This document shows, piece by piece, positions 42,447-51,717 of a stretch of 64,000 bases of DNA. The notes beneath the pieces were generated by a model, which was not told where the DNA came from, did not search any database, and saw only the letters and a list, made by a program, of their open reading frames with translations. The first letter of the stretch is position 1; each line of letters begins with the position of its first letter. The stretch is from Bdellovibrionales bacterium (GTDB lineage: Bacteria > Bdellovibrionota > Bdellovibrionia > Bdellovibrionales > Bdellovibrionaceae), in contig JAFEAQ010000008.1 of assembly GCA_018266295.1 (NCBI GenBank), forward strand, positions 1 to 64,000. Reading direction: 5' to 3'. A program made the position numbers and the translations under genes.

Positions 42447-43766
42447 TTATTTGGGGCGAAGGGGAATGGTAAGGGTTACGTTAGTGCCTTGGCCAAGCTG
42501 AGAAGTGATTGTGAATTTGCCTTGGATGCTATTGAGATAGTTTTTGGCATGGTAGATACCTAAGCCGGAACCTGAAATCTTTCCGTGAGATAAGCCTTTA
42601 GTACCAAGGTTTTTTAGAATTTCAGCCTCAATCCCCGGACCATTATCAATGATAGTTACCTGAGCAAAATCATTATAAAAACGGGTAAATACGGAAAGCT
42701 CTCCGTCTACTTTCGTATTGATAGCTTCAATGGAGTTATTGAGCAAATTTGAAAGTACCCTAGAAAAATCGCCTTTATTTCCGACGACTGTTCTATTATT
42801 AGAATTTGCATCTAAGTCCATCGTAATTTTCGAAAAAATCAATTTTTTCTCCATTACAATTTCACTAACAGTCGCATTTAGATCGAGAAATAGATCGTTC
42901 TTAGAATGGAGCTCCACTTTAGGATTAACCTTGGCCTTCGTTAGAAGGTCGTTGGCAATTTGCTCTATTCGCTTGCTGGCGTTAATTATTAGATCCTTTT
43001 CTTCAGCTTTTTCGTCAAGACTTCTAACTGCGATAGTAAGTGCGGAAAGTGGAGAACGAATATCATGTGCAACCTGACGGGAGACATCTAAAAGAGTATT
43101 TAATTTTGTCTGATCTTCAATTTGCAGATTGAGTGTTTGAACCTTTTGAAGGAGAGACTGAATTGGCTTTGATACAAGTTGGAAGTCCTCGGGCACAATC
43201 AAATTAGTTTTTTCTTCGCCAAAGGAGAGGCTCGTTAGGTAAACCAGAAGACCATCAAGATAAATTTTCAGGACCGAAATAAAGAAAAAGATAAATGCAC
43301 ATGCAAATAGAATGTTTGCAATAGCGATAGTTAAAAATAATGGATTTTTAAATAAAATAAAACTGTGTAGCTCGATATTAAACTGTACTGCAATTGACGT
43401 ATTCGGATAAAGACAGATCAGCAAATTGTCTTTCTGAAATTCATACTCTTTGCCATCACATACAAAACTATCAGAATTAGATTGAGATTCGATGATTGTA
43501 TTATCGATGTTATTTTTAAGGACTATATTTTTAACAAAGCCAAAATCTGTCTCACGATTACTTAAAGTCTCGAGATATTTTCTATAGTTTCCTTCATTCA
43601 AATCTGTGATTAATGAATCACTTAACAATGAAATAGTACCTCTGGCATTTTTTGCCAGTTGTGTCTTTTCGTAAAAGAACACTGTCGCCAACATAAAAAG
43701 AGCGTAACAACATGCGATTGATACTATTAAAAAGAGAGCTGCACGCTGGCGACTTAGATTAAGCAA
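42447..43766 (-). CDS. Membrane sensor histidine kinase of the YcaO cluster
   Basis: 439 residues with membrane segments at about 10-30 and 140-165, enclosing a periplasmic sensor domain of some 110 residues with two cysteines (VCDGKEY, LLICLYP). The kinase core follows: QVAHDIRSPLSALT (phospho-histidine), LSNLLNNSIEAI, IDNGPGIE, GSGLGIYHAK and GTNVTLTIPL. There is no receiver domain or response regulator next to it. The TTG start overlaps the YcaO gene end, with GGAGAGG nine bases upstream. Base composition is AT-rich like the rest of this cluster. It may sense the peptide bound by its neighbours, which is a guess. Confidence 0.85.
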   Translation of the reverse strand: MLNLSRQRAALFLIVSIACCYALFMLATVFFYEKTQLAKNARGTISLLSDSLITDLNEGNYRKYLETLSNRETDFGFVKNIVLKNNIDNTIIESQSNSDSFVCDGKEYEFQKDNLLICLYPNTSIAVQFNIELHSFILFKNPLFLTIAIANILFACAFIFFFISVLKIYLDGLLVYLTSLSFGEEKTNLIVPEDFQLVSKPIQSLLQKVQTLNLQIEDQTKLNTLLDVSRQVAHDIRSPLSALTIAVRSLDEKAEEKDLIINASKRIEQIANDLLTKAKVNPKVELHSKNDLFLDLNATVSEIVMEKKLIFSKITMDLDANSNNRTVVGNKGDFSRVLSNLLNNSIEAINTKVDGELSVFTRFYNDFAQVTIIDNGPGIEAEILKNLGTKGLSHGKISGSGLGIYHAKNYLNSIQGKFTITSQLGQGTNVTLTIPLRPK

Positions 43767-44772
43767 TGGGATGTACCTCTCCTAAAACTCTTTTGTAAAA
43801 ACCGGTTTTTAGCTTACCTGATGTAAAAGGATGAAAATCATTGCGTTGAACTTTTAAGCTATAGCCAGCATATCCGATACCACTAAGATCAAACCAAAAT
43901 AGGTCATCTATTTTAAGCGGTGGCGCAGTCATCGGAGATGCAGAGCCCAAAGCAAAAACTTCACTTGGATCAATTTTGTTATAGCAATAATAATCAAAGT
44001 GATCCTCACACGTAATAACATTTTTGGGTGCCCCAGTTTTCGAAGACTCTGTCTGAATTTGGAAGTTCCAAAAAAATCTCCATGCCTCCAAAAAAGCTTT
44101 TTCCATTGCTGAATCTATATTTTCGCTGCTGCCATAACCAAATATATTATATGGAGGCCGATCGTTGCGATGAAGGTTACAAACCACTACATGAAATCCC
44201 AGATCATTTTTCAAATTGAGAAAACGACATTTAATGTGTGCTTGGTATTTATAAAGAAATGAATCGACTGAGTACCTATTAAATTTAGTAATTTTTTGAA
44301 CTGGAGTTTTTTTGCCCCAGTAATCGAGCACTACATGTCTCTCAACAAGTTCTTTGTAGCTCCTTAGTAAAGCCTCTTTAATGTTCAATCCAAAACTTAG
44401 GCCATTGGAATCCATTAAAACTGGAACTTTTCTTAGGTAAGTACTACCATCACCAACGGAGTGAGCTTCTTCCAAACCCTTGAAAATGGGGATTCTTTCG
44501 TAAAGCTCACCAAGTGCTCTAATAATCGCTTTATTTCTATGAAATGCTTCACCGCTGGAAGCGTGCGTGTTTAAAGAGCAACCATACCAATGAAATTTTG
44601 GTTTAAAAGGTGAATTGTAATACTCAAAGAGCTTAATACTGCCGCTATCCAGGTGTGTATTAAAATTCTCTTTGAATTCGCCAAATGCCGTCTTGTATTT
44701 CTCTATTCCTTGGAATTGATCAAGATAGGCATTTAATTGGAGGCTTATTGGTTGGCTTGAACCCAATCCCAA
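43759..44772 (-). CDS. YcaO-family ATP-dependent peptide-modifying enzyme
   Basis: 337 residues. The three YcaO ATP-binding patches are seen as RALGELYERI (86-94), YKELVERHV (139-147) and SAMEKAFLEAW (221-231), and the protein ends in EVHPIA, like the proline-containing YcaO tail. YcaO enzymes make azolines, thioamides or amidines in peptide backbones; some act on ribosomal protein S12. This one is short and has no fused E1 or RRE part. The start is a TTG nine bases after GGAGG, overlapping the binding-protein gene by 28 bases. The product type cannot be told; the small secreted peptide two genes upstream is a possible substrate. Confidence 0.78.
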   Translation of the reverse strand: MGLGSSQPISLQLNAYLDQFQGIEKYKTAFGEFKENFNTHLDSGSIKLFEYYNSPFKPKFHWYGCSLNTHASSGEAFHRNKAIIRALGELYERIPIFKGLEEAHSVGDGSTYLRKVPVLMDSNGLSFGLNIKEALLRSYKELVERHVVLDYWGKKTPVQKITKFNRYSVDSFLYKYQAHIKCRFLNLKNDLGFHVVVCNLHRNDRPPYNIFGYGSSENIDSAMEKAFLEAWRFFWNFQIQTESSKTGAPKNVITCEDHFDYYCYNKIDPSEVFALGSASPMTAPPLKIDDLFWFDLSGIGYAGYSLKVQRNDFHPFTSGKLKTGFYKRVLGEVHPIA

Positions 44773-46262
44773 AGGTTGAATCCTCCGTCAAAGTGGTTCA
44801 GTTCTTTCATTTTATAATCGCCCTTTGCGAGATAGATCATACGTGTGTGAAGCAAAGGCAAAATTCGATAGTCTGCAAGTAAGTTGAAATGAATTTTCTT
44901 AATAGTTTCCAAATATTTTTGGTGATTGGTTTCTACTTTAGCGCTTTCTAGAAGCTGAGCGTTTTCTTGGTTTTTATAATTAAACTGAGTGATTGGATGT
45001 TTGAATAGATACACTAGCTCCGCAATTGGATCTAAAGCGCTAACTCCAGAATAAATGTACACAAAATCATATTCTTTCTTTCCAATCAGGTCCAATCCTT
45101 CGGGAATAGAAACAACTTTAATATTAAGATCGATGTTTTGTTTCGCAAGCATATCACGAAGCTGATATGGCAAAGGGGATTTTTTCATCCAATCAAAGAG
45201 AAGCATAGTATATTGCTCTTTATTAGAATTTTTTGGGACCTCGTAAAGTTTAGATACGGCCTCTCTGTCAACTCTTGCCACAGAATTAGTGACAAATATC
45301 TGATCAGCATGATCGGCAATATTATTATTGAATGAAAATTTTGATTTCAAATTTTGCAAAAGACTGAAGATATCTTTTCTCTTTTTTACCGAATTCAATT
45401 TGGGACTATCAATATTTGATACAATAAACTCGGTAAGTGCCGGTGCGCTAACATATTTTTTACCTTCAAGTTTATCTAACTCGGCCGCGCTCGAATAGTC
45501 CGAGCCAACTAATACAACATTTGAGTGACTATTGTAATAGTTAATAGAATCAGCAAAGTCCTTAATTTCGATAATGGATACTTTTTGTACGCTTGTAGGC
45601 GATAACAATGGATGTCCTGAAAAAGAACTTAGATCCATTCTTTCTTTTGTGAAGGAATCTACTTTATAAGGCCCGGAAAGGTTTTTGAGCCTTTCGTGGG
45701 TAACTACTTGGCCTTTGTAATAGGCTGGCGGAATAATTCCAAACTCAGGTGATGATAAACTATAAGTTAGTCCATTGACGGGTCTATTTAACCGGATGGT
45801 CACTTGGCCATCTTCAGCTTTAACGCCTTCACATGTACTATCCGAACAGATTGAGTCAAATAAATCTGAATGAGCAGCTTTTTGGGTGACGATAAGCCTT
45901 TTAATGCTCTCAGCAACGTCAATAGGAGTTATAGAGGTGCCATCATGAAATTTATAATTGCTACTTATTTTTAGTTTTAAAGTTTTCTTGTCGTCAGAAT
46001 ATACCCAGGACTCAGCAATGCCAGGAATATAATTAGATTGAGCGCCGATTCTTAGTGGACTTTCTACGATGTTATTAGCAATAAAGAGAGTCCACAAGCT
46101 ACGTCCATTTGAAACGTCCCAATCTGCATCAAAATGAATATTTGGAAAAACAAATTCGAGACGTGTTTGATTCATAGGTTTTTTCCTAGAAAAAAAAATT
46201 GTAGCTGCTATTAGACAAATAATACCAACTGCAAACCAAAAGTATAGCCTAGGAACTCTCAT
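44745..46262 (-). CDS. Membrane-anchored family 5 solute-binding protein
   Basis: 505 residues: an N-terminal anchor (YFWFAVGIICLIAATIFF) without lipobox cysteine, then a full peptide-binding-protein fold with SWVYSDDKKTLKLKIS, YKFHDGTSITPIDVAESIKR and QLRDMLAKQNIDLNIKVV. It should face the periplasm. There are no ABC transporter genes nearby, so it may capture a peptide for the kinase or the YcaO route rather than for import. I start at ATG 46262, five bases after the small peptide stop; the open frame to 46352 overlaps that gene. AT-rich. Confidence 0.8.
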   Translation of the reverse strand: MRVPRLYFWFAVGIICLIAATIFFSRKKPMNQTRLEFVFPNIHFDADWDVSNGRSLWTLFIANNIVESPLRIGAQSNYIPGIAESWVYSDDKKTLKLKISSNYKFHDGTSITPIDVAESIKRLIVTQKAAHSDLFDSICSDSTCEGVKAEDGQVTIRLNRPVNGLTYSLSSPEFGIIPPAYYKGQVVTHERLKNLSGPYKVDSFTKERMDLSSFSGHPLLSPTSVQKVSIIEIKDFADSINYYNSHSNVVLVGSDYSSAAELDKLEGKKYVSAPALTEFIVSNIDSPKLNSVKKRKDIFSLLQNLKSKFSFNNNIADHADQIFVTNSVARVDREAVSKLYEVPKNSNKEQYTMLLFDWMKKSPLPYQLRDMLAKQNIDLNIKVVSIPEGLDLIGKKEYDFVYIYSGVSALDPIAELVYLFKHPITQFNYKNQENAQLLESAKVETNHQKYLETIKKIHFNLLADYRILPLLHTRMIYLAKGDYKMKELNHFDGGFNLWDWVQANQ

Positions 46263-46266
46263 TATA

Positions 46267-46509
46267 TTAATTCTCTTTAACCACCGAGATTGTTGTTGGC
46301 TGAGACATATTTGCTTCACCCTTTTGGATGATAACTTTTGGATTCTTAACAAGATCGCTATTCAAAATTTCTTCAATTTCTTTTTCATCGGTTGTTGTAT
46401 ATTCGTGGCCGTCCCAAATAACTTTAATAAATTTTGGAAGCTGTGTGACTGCTGCGAAGCTAGTTGTGGCAGCCAGCATAACTGAAATAATCCCCAATAA
46501 TTTCTTCAT
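46267..46509 (-). CDS. Small secreted peptide heading the YcaO cluster
   Basis: 80 residues: a clear signal peptide (MKKLLGIISVMLAATTSFA) and a mature part of about 61 residues with VIWDGHEYTTTDEKEIEEIL and a C-terminal SQPTTISVVKEN. No cysteine. AAGGGG lies six bases before the ATG. As the first gene it could be the substrate of the YcaO enzyme, although YcaO precursors usually lack a Sec signal. It could instead be a ligand or partner for the solute-binding protein. I do not recognise the family. Confidence 0.65.
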   Translation of the reverse strand: MKKLLGIISVMLAATTSFAAVTQLPKFIKVIWDGHEYTTTDEKEIEEILNSDLVKNPKVIIQKGEANMSQPTTISVVKEN

Positions 46510-46659
46510 GAATAACCCCTTGTGTTGGTCAAAGTGACACTAGTTTACGTATTTGACTCCATTTATACACTATCTATGCCAAAATTTATGGTTCTGGATT
46601 GAATATGGAGTATTAGAAGGCAGTCTGATGAAAAATTTATAGTGCCGTCTTGGTATGCG

Positions 46660-46665
46660 TATAAT
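46660..46665 (+). promoter_or_regulatory. Minus-10 box for the structured RNA
   Basis: A perfect TATAAT, preceded by TGCG. The -35 region (TTATAG, 17 bases upstream) is poor. It would start a transcript near 46672, just before the structured region. Confidence 0.5.
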
Positions 46666-46671
46666 TTGGGC

Positions 46672-46828
46672 ATTTAGAAAAAATTGAACTTTCCCAATCC
46701 TTAAACCGATCCCCCTCGGGTTTAACGCTCTTTCGTAGGCCGGTGATTACGTTGGAGCCTTGAGAAGTAACTAACCAGTTTAGAAGCAATCCATGAGATT
46801 TTGATTGGGAAAGCCCAACTGGCTTTTT
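46672..46828 (+). ncRNA. Candidate structured RNA, copy A
   Basis: About 157 bases. The ends pair: TTCCCAATC (46691-46699) with GATTGGGAA (46803-46811). Inside are an AACCGA/TCGGGTT hairpin and an AGGC/GCCT hairpin (46737-46760). An intrinsic terminator (AAAGCC, loop, GGCTTT plus T run, 46810-46828) follows and shares two bases with the closing stem. A related sequence lies at 51900-52180, with shared blocks CCAATCC, CCGA..TCGGG, AACGC, TAGGC, ACG.TGGAGCCT and AAAGCCCA..GCTTTTTGCATTT. I know no RNA family with this pattern. Nothing else is seen in the 398-base gap 46510-46907. Confidence 0.6.
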
Positions 46829-46907
46829 GCATTTCCGGGGCCAGGGTAGGGAAAAATTTAAATGATTGCAATGTCCGACGGGGCCGGTGATCGGATGAGA
46901 GAGTCCG

Positions 46908-48878
46908 TTAAGCAGCCTTAGCGTGCTTCTGCGCGACTTCGTAAAGACCCAACCACTTCTGCAGATTCGGGTTGGTGTGATCGAGCTTACGAATACCTTG
47001 ATCCATCAGCTTAAAGTTCGGATTCAGTTGAATGTACTCGGGGCGCGCTTCGGCCCAATAATTATAGATCTTATAAGCCGCATACAGGCCCGAGAGCTGG
47101 AAGGCACTGCTATTGGAGCTAAACCAACCCATAATGCGCTTCACGTGATCGTCAGTCAGGCCTTCGATTTTCACGAGATCAATCAAGGCATCGGCAGCGA
47201 CACGGTTGTCGTCGTTTCTAACGAACGCAGGCAGGTCGATGACTTCGGGCTTAAGACTTTGCAACGCCTCGCGGGTATTTGAAACCACGCGCTTATTCAG
47301 CGACTTCAGGCACTGCTGCAGAAGGCTCACGATCTCTCCATCGACGGACTCCATCGTTAGCAGATTCTTCGCAAGCAAGGTAATTCCCGAGAGAGCCTGC
47401 ATGTTCTCGGACTTCATACCGATTTTCAGGAGGTTGCGGTATTGCTCGACGACCGCGTGACTCACGCGATGAATTTTCAGAGACGAAATATGCGCCCGCA
47501 ACTGATGGAAAACGTGATTCTGATCATTCAGAACGGCGTTGGACATCTCTCGCAGCATCGCTGCTAAGTCATGGTCTGTGCGGAAGTATTTTAAGCGTGT
47601 CAGGCTGTCGACCGGGTTCTGATAGCCTTTAATAGAGCGAATGTATGCCAGGTGGAAAGGCTCATCGTAGTTCTTAACTTTCACGACATTTTCAAACTGT
47701 GTAGAGGCATGGCCATCAAACTTGCTCATCGCCTCACTTGGCAGAGTCAGCATCGAGAACTGCTTCTCATCGATGGTCGTCAGAAAACGAGCCGTGTTGA
47801 TCAGCGGCTGACCTTCGGTTTCAGAGTTGCCTCCGAGTTTTTCAAGCTCCACAGAACCTGCATCGAGGGCAGCCTTCACAGTTAATTTGAGTTCCGGTAA
47901 CGTGAGCTCATGCCCGAGGTCTTGAAAGATCTCAAACATCCCACGCACAGCGTGCAGGGCCATCAGCTCCGCATCCGGAGTTTCATTTTTAGGAACAAAG
48001 AACGAGATCTCATCGCCAGCAGCATTTTCTTTGTAGGCTCCGTAGCGCGCAAGATACTCGCCACCGCGATTAAAGAACGTTTGAACGATATATTGCAAAA
48101 GCTCCGCAGAGATTTTCTGCTTGAGGACTGTGTAGCCGTTGATATCAACACGTGCAGCGGTGATTTCAACACTCTTGGCACCGGCCTGGATCTGCTCGTG
48201 AGCCCAGTTAAGACCGCTGTACGAGTTCGCTCTGTACTCCTGCGCGAGTTGTTCGGCAAGCTGGCGTTTCTGTTCCACGCCGTGGATGTATTCTTTAAGG
48301 CGAAGGGCATCCTTCGAGATGATCTCGGAGCTACCGGCAGGGGAGCGTCCTTTGAACCACTGAATGATGTTCTTCACATCGAAGTTCAGGAAGTAAGAGG
48401 CCACCTGCTGGATGAGCAGGATGATGCCGAGAACGAAGATGATGAGGACTTCTTTTTGATCCTTCAGCACTTGCAAGAGGAGCGTTTGGAAAGGCACATC
48501 GTCTTTACCGAAGAAGACAATATAGTCTTGTCCTTGCACTCGGATACTGCGCTTTGTTTGATAGAGATCTTTAGGATCGTATTTGGACTCTTTGATCAGG
48601 GCATTTTCACTCGAAGGATAAATGAGCTGCCCTTTGCCATCACGAATAGTGTAGTAAGCAATAGTCTCGGTCTGGCGATAAGTATCAAACATATTCTGGA
48701 AAAGATCATCGGCCTTTTGGTCACTACTATGATCGAGCATCTGAGCGATAGCTTCGATGCGCGCCTCGTCTCTGTGATCAACGAGAGTCTTCATGCGCCA
48801 ATACTGAACAACATAAAGAATCGGATAACCGATGAAGAAGGCGATAAGAAAGATGTATGTCTTCTTAAGGAGTCCCAA
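46908..48878 (-). CDS. Membrane class III nucleotidyl-cyclase-like protein
   Basis: 656 residues. Two membrane segments (about 8-28 and 138-160) enclose a periplasmic domain. A coiled region leads to a cyclase-like domain at about 225-400 with both metal-binding aspartates in place (ARVDINGYT and AAGDEISFF). The usual Asn-x-x-x-Arg element reads INTARF, one residue short, so activity is uncertain. The last 220 residues are helical, HEAT-like repeats. The start is a TTG directly after the preceding stop. It may be a cAMP-producing or degenerate signal receptor, coupled to the HExxH protein gene upstream. Confidence 0.72.
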   Translation of the reverse strand: MGLLKKTYIFLIAFFIGYPILYVVQYWRMKTLVDHRDEARIEAIAQMLDHSSDQKADDLFQNMFDTYRQTETIAYYTIRDGKGQLIYPSSENALIKESKYDPKDLYQTKRSIRVQGQDYIVFFGKDDVPFQTLLLQVLKDQKEVLIIFVLGIILLIQQVASYFLNFDVKNIIQWFKGRSPAGSSEIISKDALRLKEYIHGVEQKRQLAEQLAQEYRANSYSGLNWAHEQIQAGAKSVEITAARVDINGYTVLKQKISAELLQYIVQTFFNRGGEYLARYGAYKENAAGDEISFFVPKNETPDAELMALHAVRGMFEIFQDLGHELTLPELKLTVKAALDAGSVELEKLGGNSETEGQPLINTARFLTTIDEKQFSMLTLPSEAMSKFDGHASTQFENVVKVKNYDEPFHLAYIRSIKGYQNPVDSLTRLKYFRTDHDLAAMLREMSNAVLNDQNHVFHQLRAHISSLKIHRVSHAVVEQYRNLLKIGMKSENMQALSGITLLAKNLLTMESVDGEIVSLLQQCLKSLNKRVVSNTREALQSLKPEVIDLPAFVRNDDNRVAADALIDLVKIEGLTDDHVKRIMGWFSSNSSAFQLSGLYAAYKIYNYWAEARPEYIQLNPNFKLMDQGIRKLDHTNPNLQKWLGLYEVAQKHAKAA

Positions 48879-50735
48879 TTACTTACCTCTCACGAGAACA
48901 CCGTTCTTCTCAGTGTAGAGGACTTTAGTGCTCGGGGTTTCAAACTTATAACCATCCGCAAACTCAATCTGAACGCCCTTGTTACGGAGCTCCGTACGGT
49001 AAGCATTATCAGAAAGAAGTTTCTTACGAACTTTCAGCGCATACGCATTGTCGAGGCCTGGATCTGAGGAGAGACGGTTCGCGCTCTTGTTCACAGAGGC
49101 TACGTTACGTGAGCCACCTGATAAGCCAGAGCTTCCAAGGTTGGCAGTGTTACCGCTAGTAACCTCGCCACTACTGCTTCCGGAAGAAGAACCAGATGCA
49201 ACTTCCCCAGTACGGCCAGTAGTCGCCGCAGCTTTGTTAACGGCTGCGGATTTCGCGACCGTAGTTGCGCTGCCAACGGCAGCAGAAGTGTCGCCGCGGT
49301 TGCCATTTTCAAAACTAGTTGGAGGAAGAGTTTGAGCGAAAGCCGGGCTCTCAACATAGCTCACAATTGGAGCAATTTTCTTCGCTACAGTGTTAACTGA
49401 AGCATCAACGTAAGTTTTTACGTTTTGATACTGAGCTTGTTGTTGAAGCGAAGGGAGCTTAGTATTTACTGAAGAACTTGAGCTAGTATTCACGGTGCCT
49501 AAGCTTGCAATACTACGTTGTTGAACAGTAGTGGAAGAGGATCCGGAGTAGTTATTGCCGCCAGCCGCCTCTGTTGCACCTGAAGTATCGTTAGCAGCAA
49601 CTGCTGTGCCTTGATTCGTTACGGGTGTCGTAGCGCGCTCAGCGAAGGAGCTATAAGGGTTTGCAACATCACCAGCAAGTGTTTTCGCGCCGGTGCTCTT
49701 TGCATTTTCATCGGCAATGAATTTATTCTTTGATTCATCGATTTCGCGATTTCCAACGAACATTACATCCATTGGATTACAGTTGCCCTTTTCAAATTCC
49801 TTAATTTGTTTTTCTTTGAACGGATCAGGATCCCTAACTGTGTGCGCGAATTCATGTACGATAGCTTCCTGAGCTTTTTCTCTAAATTTATCTGGATTTT
49901 TTGTCAGGCAAGCAACATTAAGATGAATTTTAGTTTTGATACCTTCTTCAGTGATTCCACAAACATCACTAGTTGAAGGCGTCAAACTACAATTAATCGG
50001 GAATGGATTATTAATCTTTTCCTTCACTGCATCTTTGCTGTCAGTCTCAGAAAGTAAATTTCCTACCTTTGCGCGGAGGCTCGTAAATGGACTGAATAAT
50101 AAGCTATTTGCGCTTTGTTTTTGAGTGCAACTCAAAATTGGAGGCTCTCTAATTGCTTCTAATGTATCTTCACTGGCTGCGAGAATTTCATAGGCCGCTA
50201 CCGATAGAGCATCAAAATTCTTTTGTCCCAGCTTTTCTAAGCAGTCTTTTTCAAAAAAGAGCTGCTCAAACTTTGGCATTTTCTGATTATTATAAATGTC
50301 TAATAAACTATTTTGATTTTTAATGGCTGGAGGCACGGTGCAAGAATTTGTTTCGTCATCTAAATCTTTATTAAATTTCTCATATGGACGAAATGTGATT
50401 CCTGTATTTTCCCAAATGCTCTTATTTGCTACATACTTAAACTTTAGAAAACCAAGTTTTGTCCGCTTTTCCACCCACATGATAGATTCATGAGATGTTC
50501 TATCGACAACTATGCGAATAGCATTTTTCTCAACAGTTTCCCGAGAACCATTTCTTGTTTTGGTGAAGTTGTAAGAAAAATTTAGGTCGCCAGTTATAAA
50601 AACATTGGATGTGGCATTTCTAGTATTTTTATAATAGAAGTTTGCAGCGAATGCTTGATGCGCTGTAAATAAAACTGCAAAAAGAAGATTCAAAATTGCT
50701 TTAATACTGAAATCCCTTAAATGCTGACAAATCAA
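48879..50735 (-). CDS. Secreted protein with HExxH metalloprotease-like motif
   Basis: Up to 618 residues. A signal peptide ends in AFA. The globular part carries VHEFAHTVRD, an HExxH zinc motif, near residue 288, with eight or so cysteines around it. Residues about 350-540 are Ser/Thr/Ala/Gly-rich low complexity, and a short folded tail follows. The start is unsettled: TTG at 50735 lacks a ribosome site, and AAGGG lies before an in-frame ATT that would give a neat signal peptide. The first half is AT-rich. It may be a zinc peptidase on a flexible stalk, or a protein that kept only the motif. Confidence 0.65.
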   Translation of the reverse strand: MICQHLRDFSIKAILNLLFAVLFTAHQAFAANFYYKNTRNATSNVFITGDLNFSYNFTKTRNGSRETVEKNAIRIVVDRTSHESIMWVEKRTKLGFLKFKYVANKSIWENTGITFRPYEKFNKDLDDETNSCTVPPAIKNQNSLLDIYNNQKMPKFEQLFFEKDCLEKLGQKNFDALSVAAYEILAASEDTLEAIREPPILSCTQKQSANSLLFSPFTSLRAKVGNLLSETDSKDAVKEKINNPFPINCSLTPSTSDVCGITEEGIKTKIHLNVACLTKNPDKFREKAQEAIVHEFAHTVRDPDPFKEKQIKEFEKGNCNPMDVMFVGNREIDESKNKFIADENAKSTGAKTLAGDVANPYSSFAERATTPVTNQGTAVAANDTSGATEAAGGNNYSGSSSTTVQQRSIASLGTVNTSSSSSVNTKLPSLQQQAQYQNVKTYVDASVNTVAKKIAPIVSYVESPAFAQTLPPTSFENGNRGDTSAAVGSATTVAKSAAVNKAAATTGRTGEVASGSSSGSSSGEVTSGNTANLGSSGLSGGSRNVASVNKSANRLSSDPGLDNAYALKVRKKLLSDNAYRTELRNKGVQIEFADGYKFETPSTKVLYTEKNGVLVRGK

Positions 50736-50835
50736 TTAGTTAATTAACTATTAGATCGGCATTTAAGGGTAAATAGTTGAGAGGTGAACGGAATAAATCG
50801 GTTGTCTCAATTTGAGATTAAGTCGGTCCTAGGGT

Positions 50836-51717
50836 CTAGTTACAAGTGTCTTTATACTTTTGGTAGGCAGCCTTTGCGTTTGCCCAGTCAGCTGTGAAAT
50901 TTACTGCTAAGCCTCTTGTCGCCGAAGCAACTTGCTGATTCATTACGCCGATTGCTCTTAACGAACCATCAGCTTCTCTGCAAAGCAGAGGACCGCCAGA
51001 GTTGCCTGGTGTTACAGGACAACTAACATTGAATGCTGTAAGTCCACTCATAGATGTATCTAAAGAACAGTTGCCTTGCCACCAGAGATTTTTTACTGAT
51101 TTTTCACCTGGGTAGCCTGCTACTTCAAGAGTTTTGCAAGTTTGTGCGTCTTCAACACTATATTGGGCAGTTGTGATTTTTGGGATTCTTTGGCTAATAC
51201 CTTTTTCTAACTTATCATTGAAAGATTTTTTGAGCTTAATAAGTGCCCAATCCTCTGCGCCATTGTCGGCACGATTAGCATCAGGGTTACCAGAAGCAAC
51301 AACCTCACCCTCAATTGAATATTCAAAATCTTTGCCGGGAGTTTGACTTTGACCAACGTTGAAAGTCACTTTTTGACCGAGTACTTTCTGATTTCTGCCA
51401 AGAACATGCTTTGCAGTCCAAACAAGGCATTCATTTCCTAACCACGCAGAGCCACGACCAAGTTTCGTGTCAATCGCTCCAATACCGTTGTATTCTGGAT
51501 TCTTGATTCTATCGAGAGGTTGGCGCTGATCATTGTCCAAGTGACCAACTGGTCCTTTGAATTCAGATACAACATAGTAGCTCTTCAAAGCAGGCAACTT
51601 CGAAAGACCGCTTTTCACAGTGAGGTTTTGAGCACAAGTTTTAGTGTCTCCAAATGATACACTTGCAGTGCCGATCAGAGTTGCCAAGATTGTGATAACT
51701 AAAGCTGTGTTTTTCAT
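50836..51717 (-). CDS. Secreted trypsin-like (S1) serine protease
   Basis: 293 residues with a signal peptide; the ATG at 51717 follows GAGG, whereas the open frame to 51804 is not credible. Catalytic residues are in WTAKHVL, EDWALIKL and PGNSGGPL. It has several cysteine pairs (about eight cysteines) and lacks a lipobox, so it is probably released into the periplasm or beyond. It is more distant from the other two S1 proteases here, closer to the V8/trypsin border type. Confidence 0.87.
   Translation of the reverse strand: MKNTALVITILATLIGTASVSFGDTKTCAQNLTVKSGLSKLPALKSYYVVSEFKGPVGHLDNDQRQPLDRIKNPEYNGIGAIDTKLGRGSAWLGNECLVWTAKHVLGRNQKVLGQKVTFNVGQSQTPGKDFEYSIEGEVVASGNPDANRADNGAEDWALIKLKKSFNDKLEKGISQRIPKITTAQYSVEDAQTCKTLEVAGYPGEKSVKNLWWQGNCSLDTSMSGLTAFNVSCPVTPGNSGGPLLCREADGSLRAIGVMNQQVASATRGLAVNFTADWANAKAAYQKYKDTCN

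Noticed and set aside
47910-49067. Plus-strand open frame of 385 codons
   Set aside because: It lies exactly antisense to the cyclase-like gene, has no ribosome site and no recognisable domain, and its composition is that of a mirror frame.
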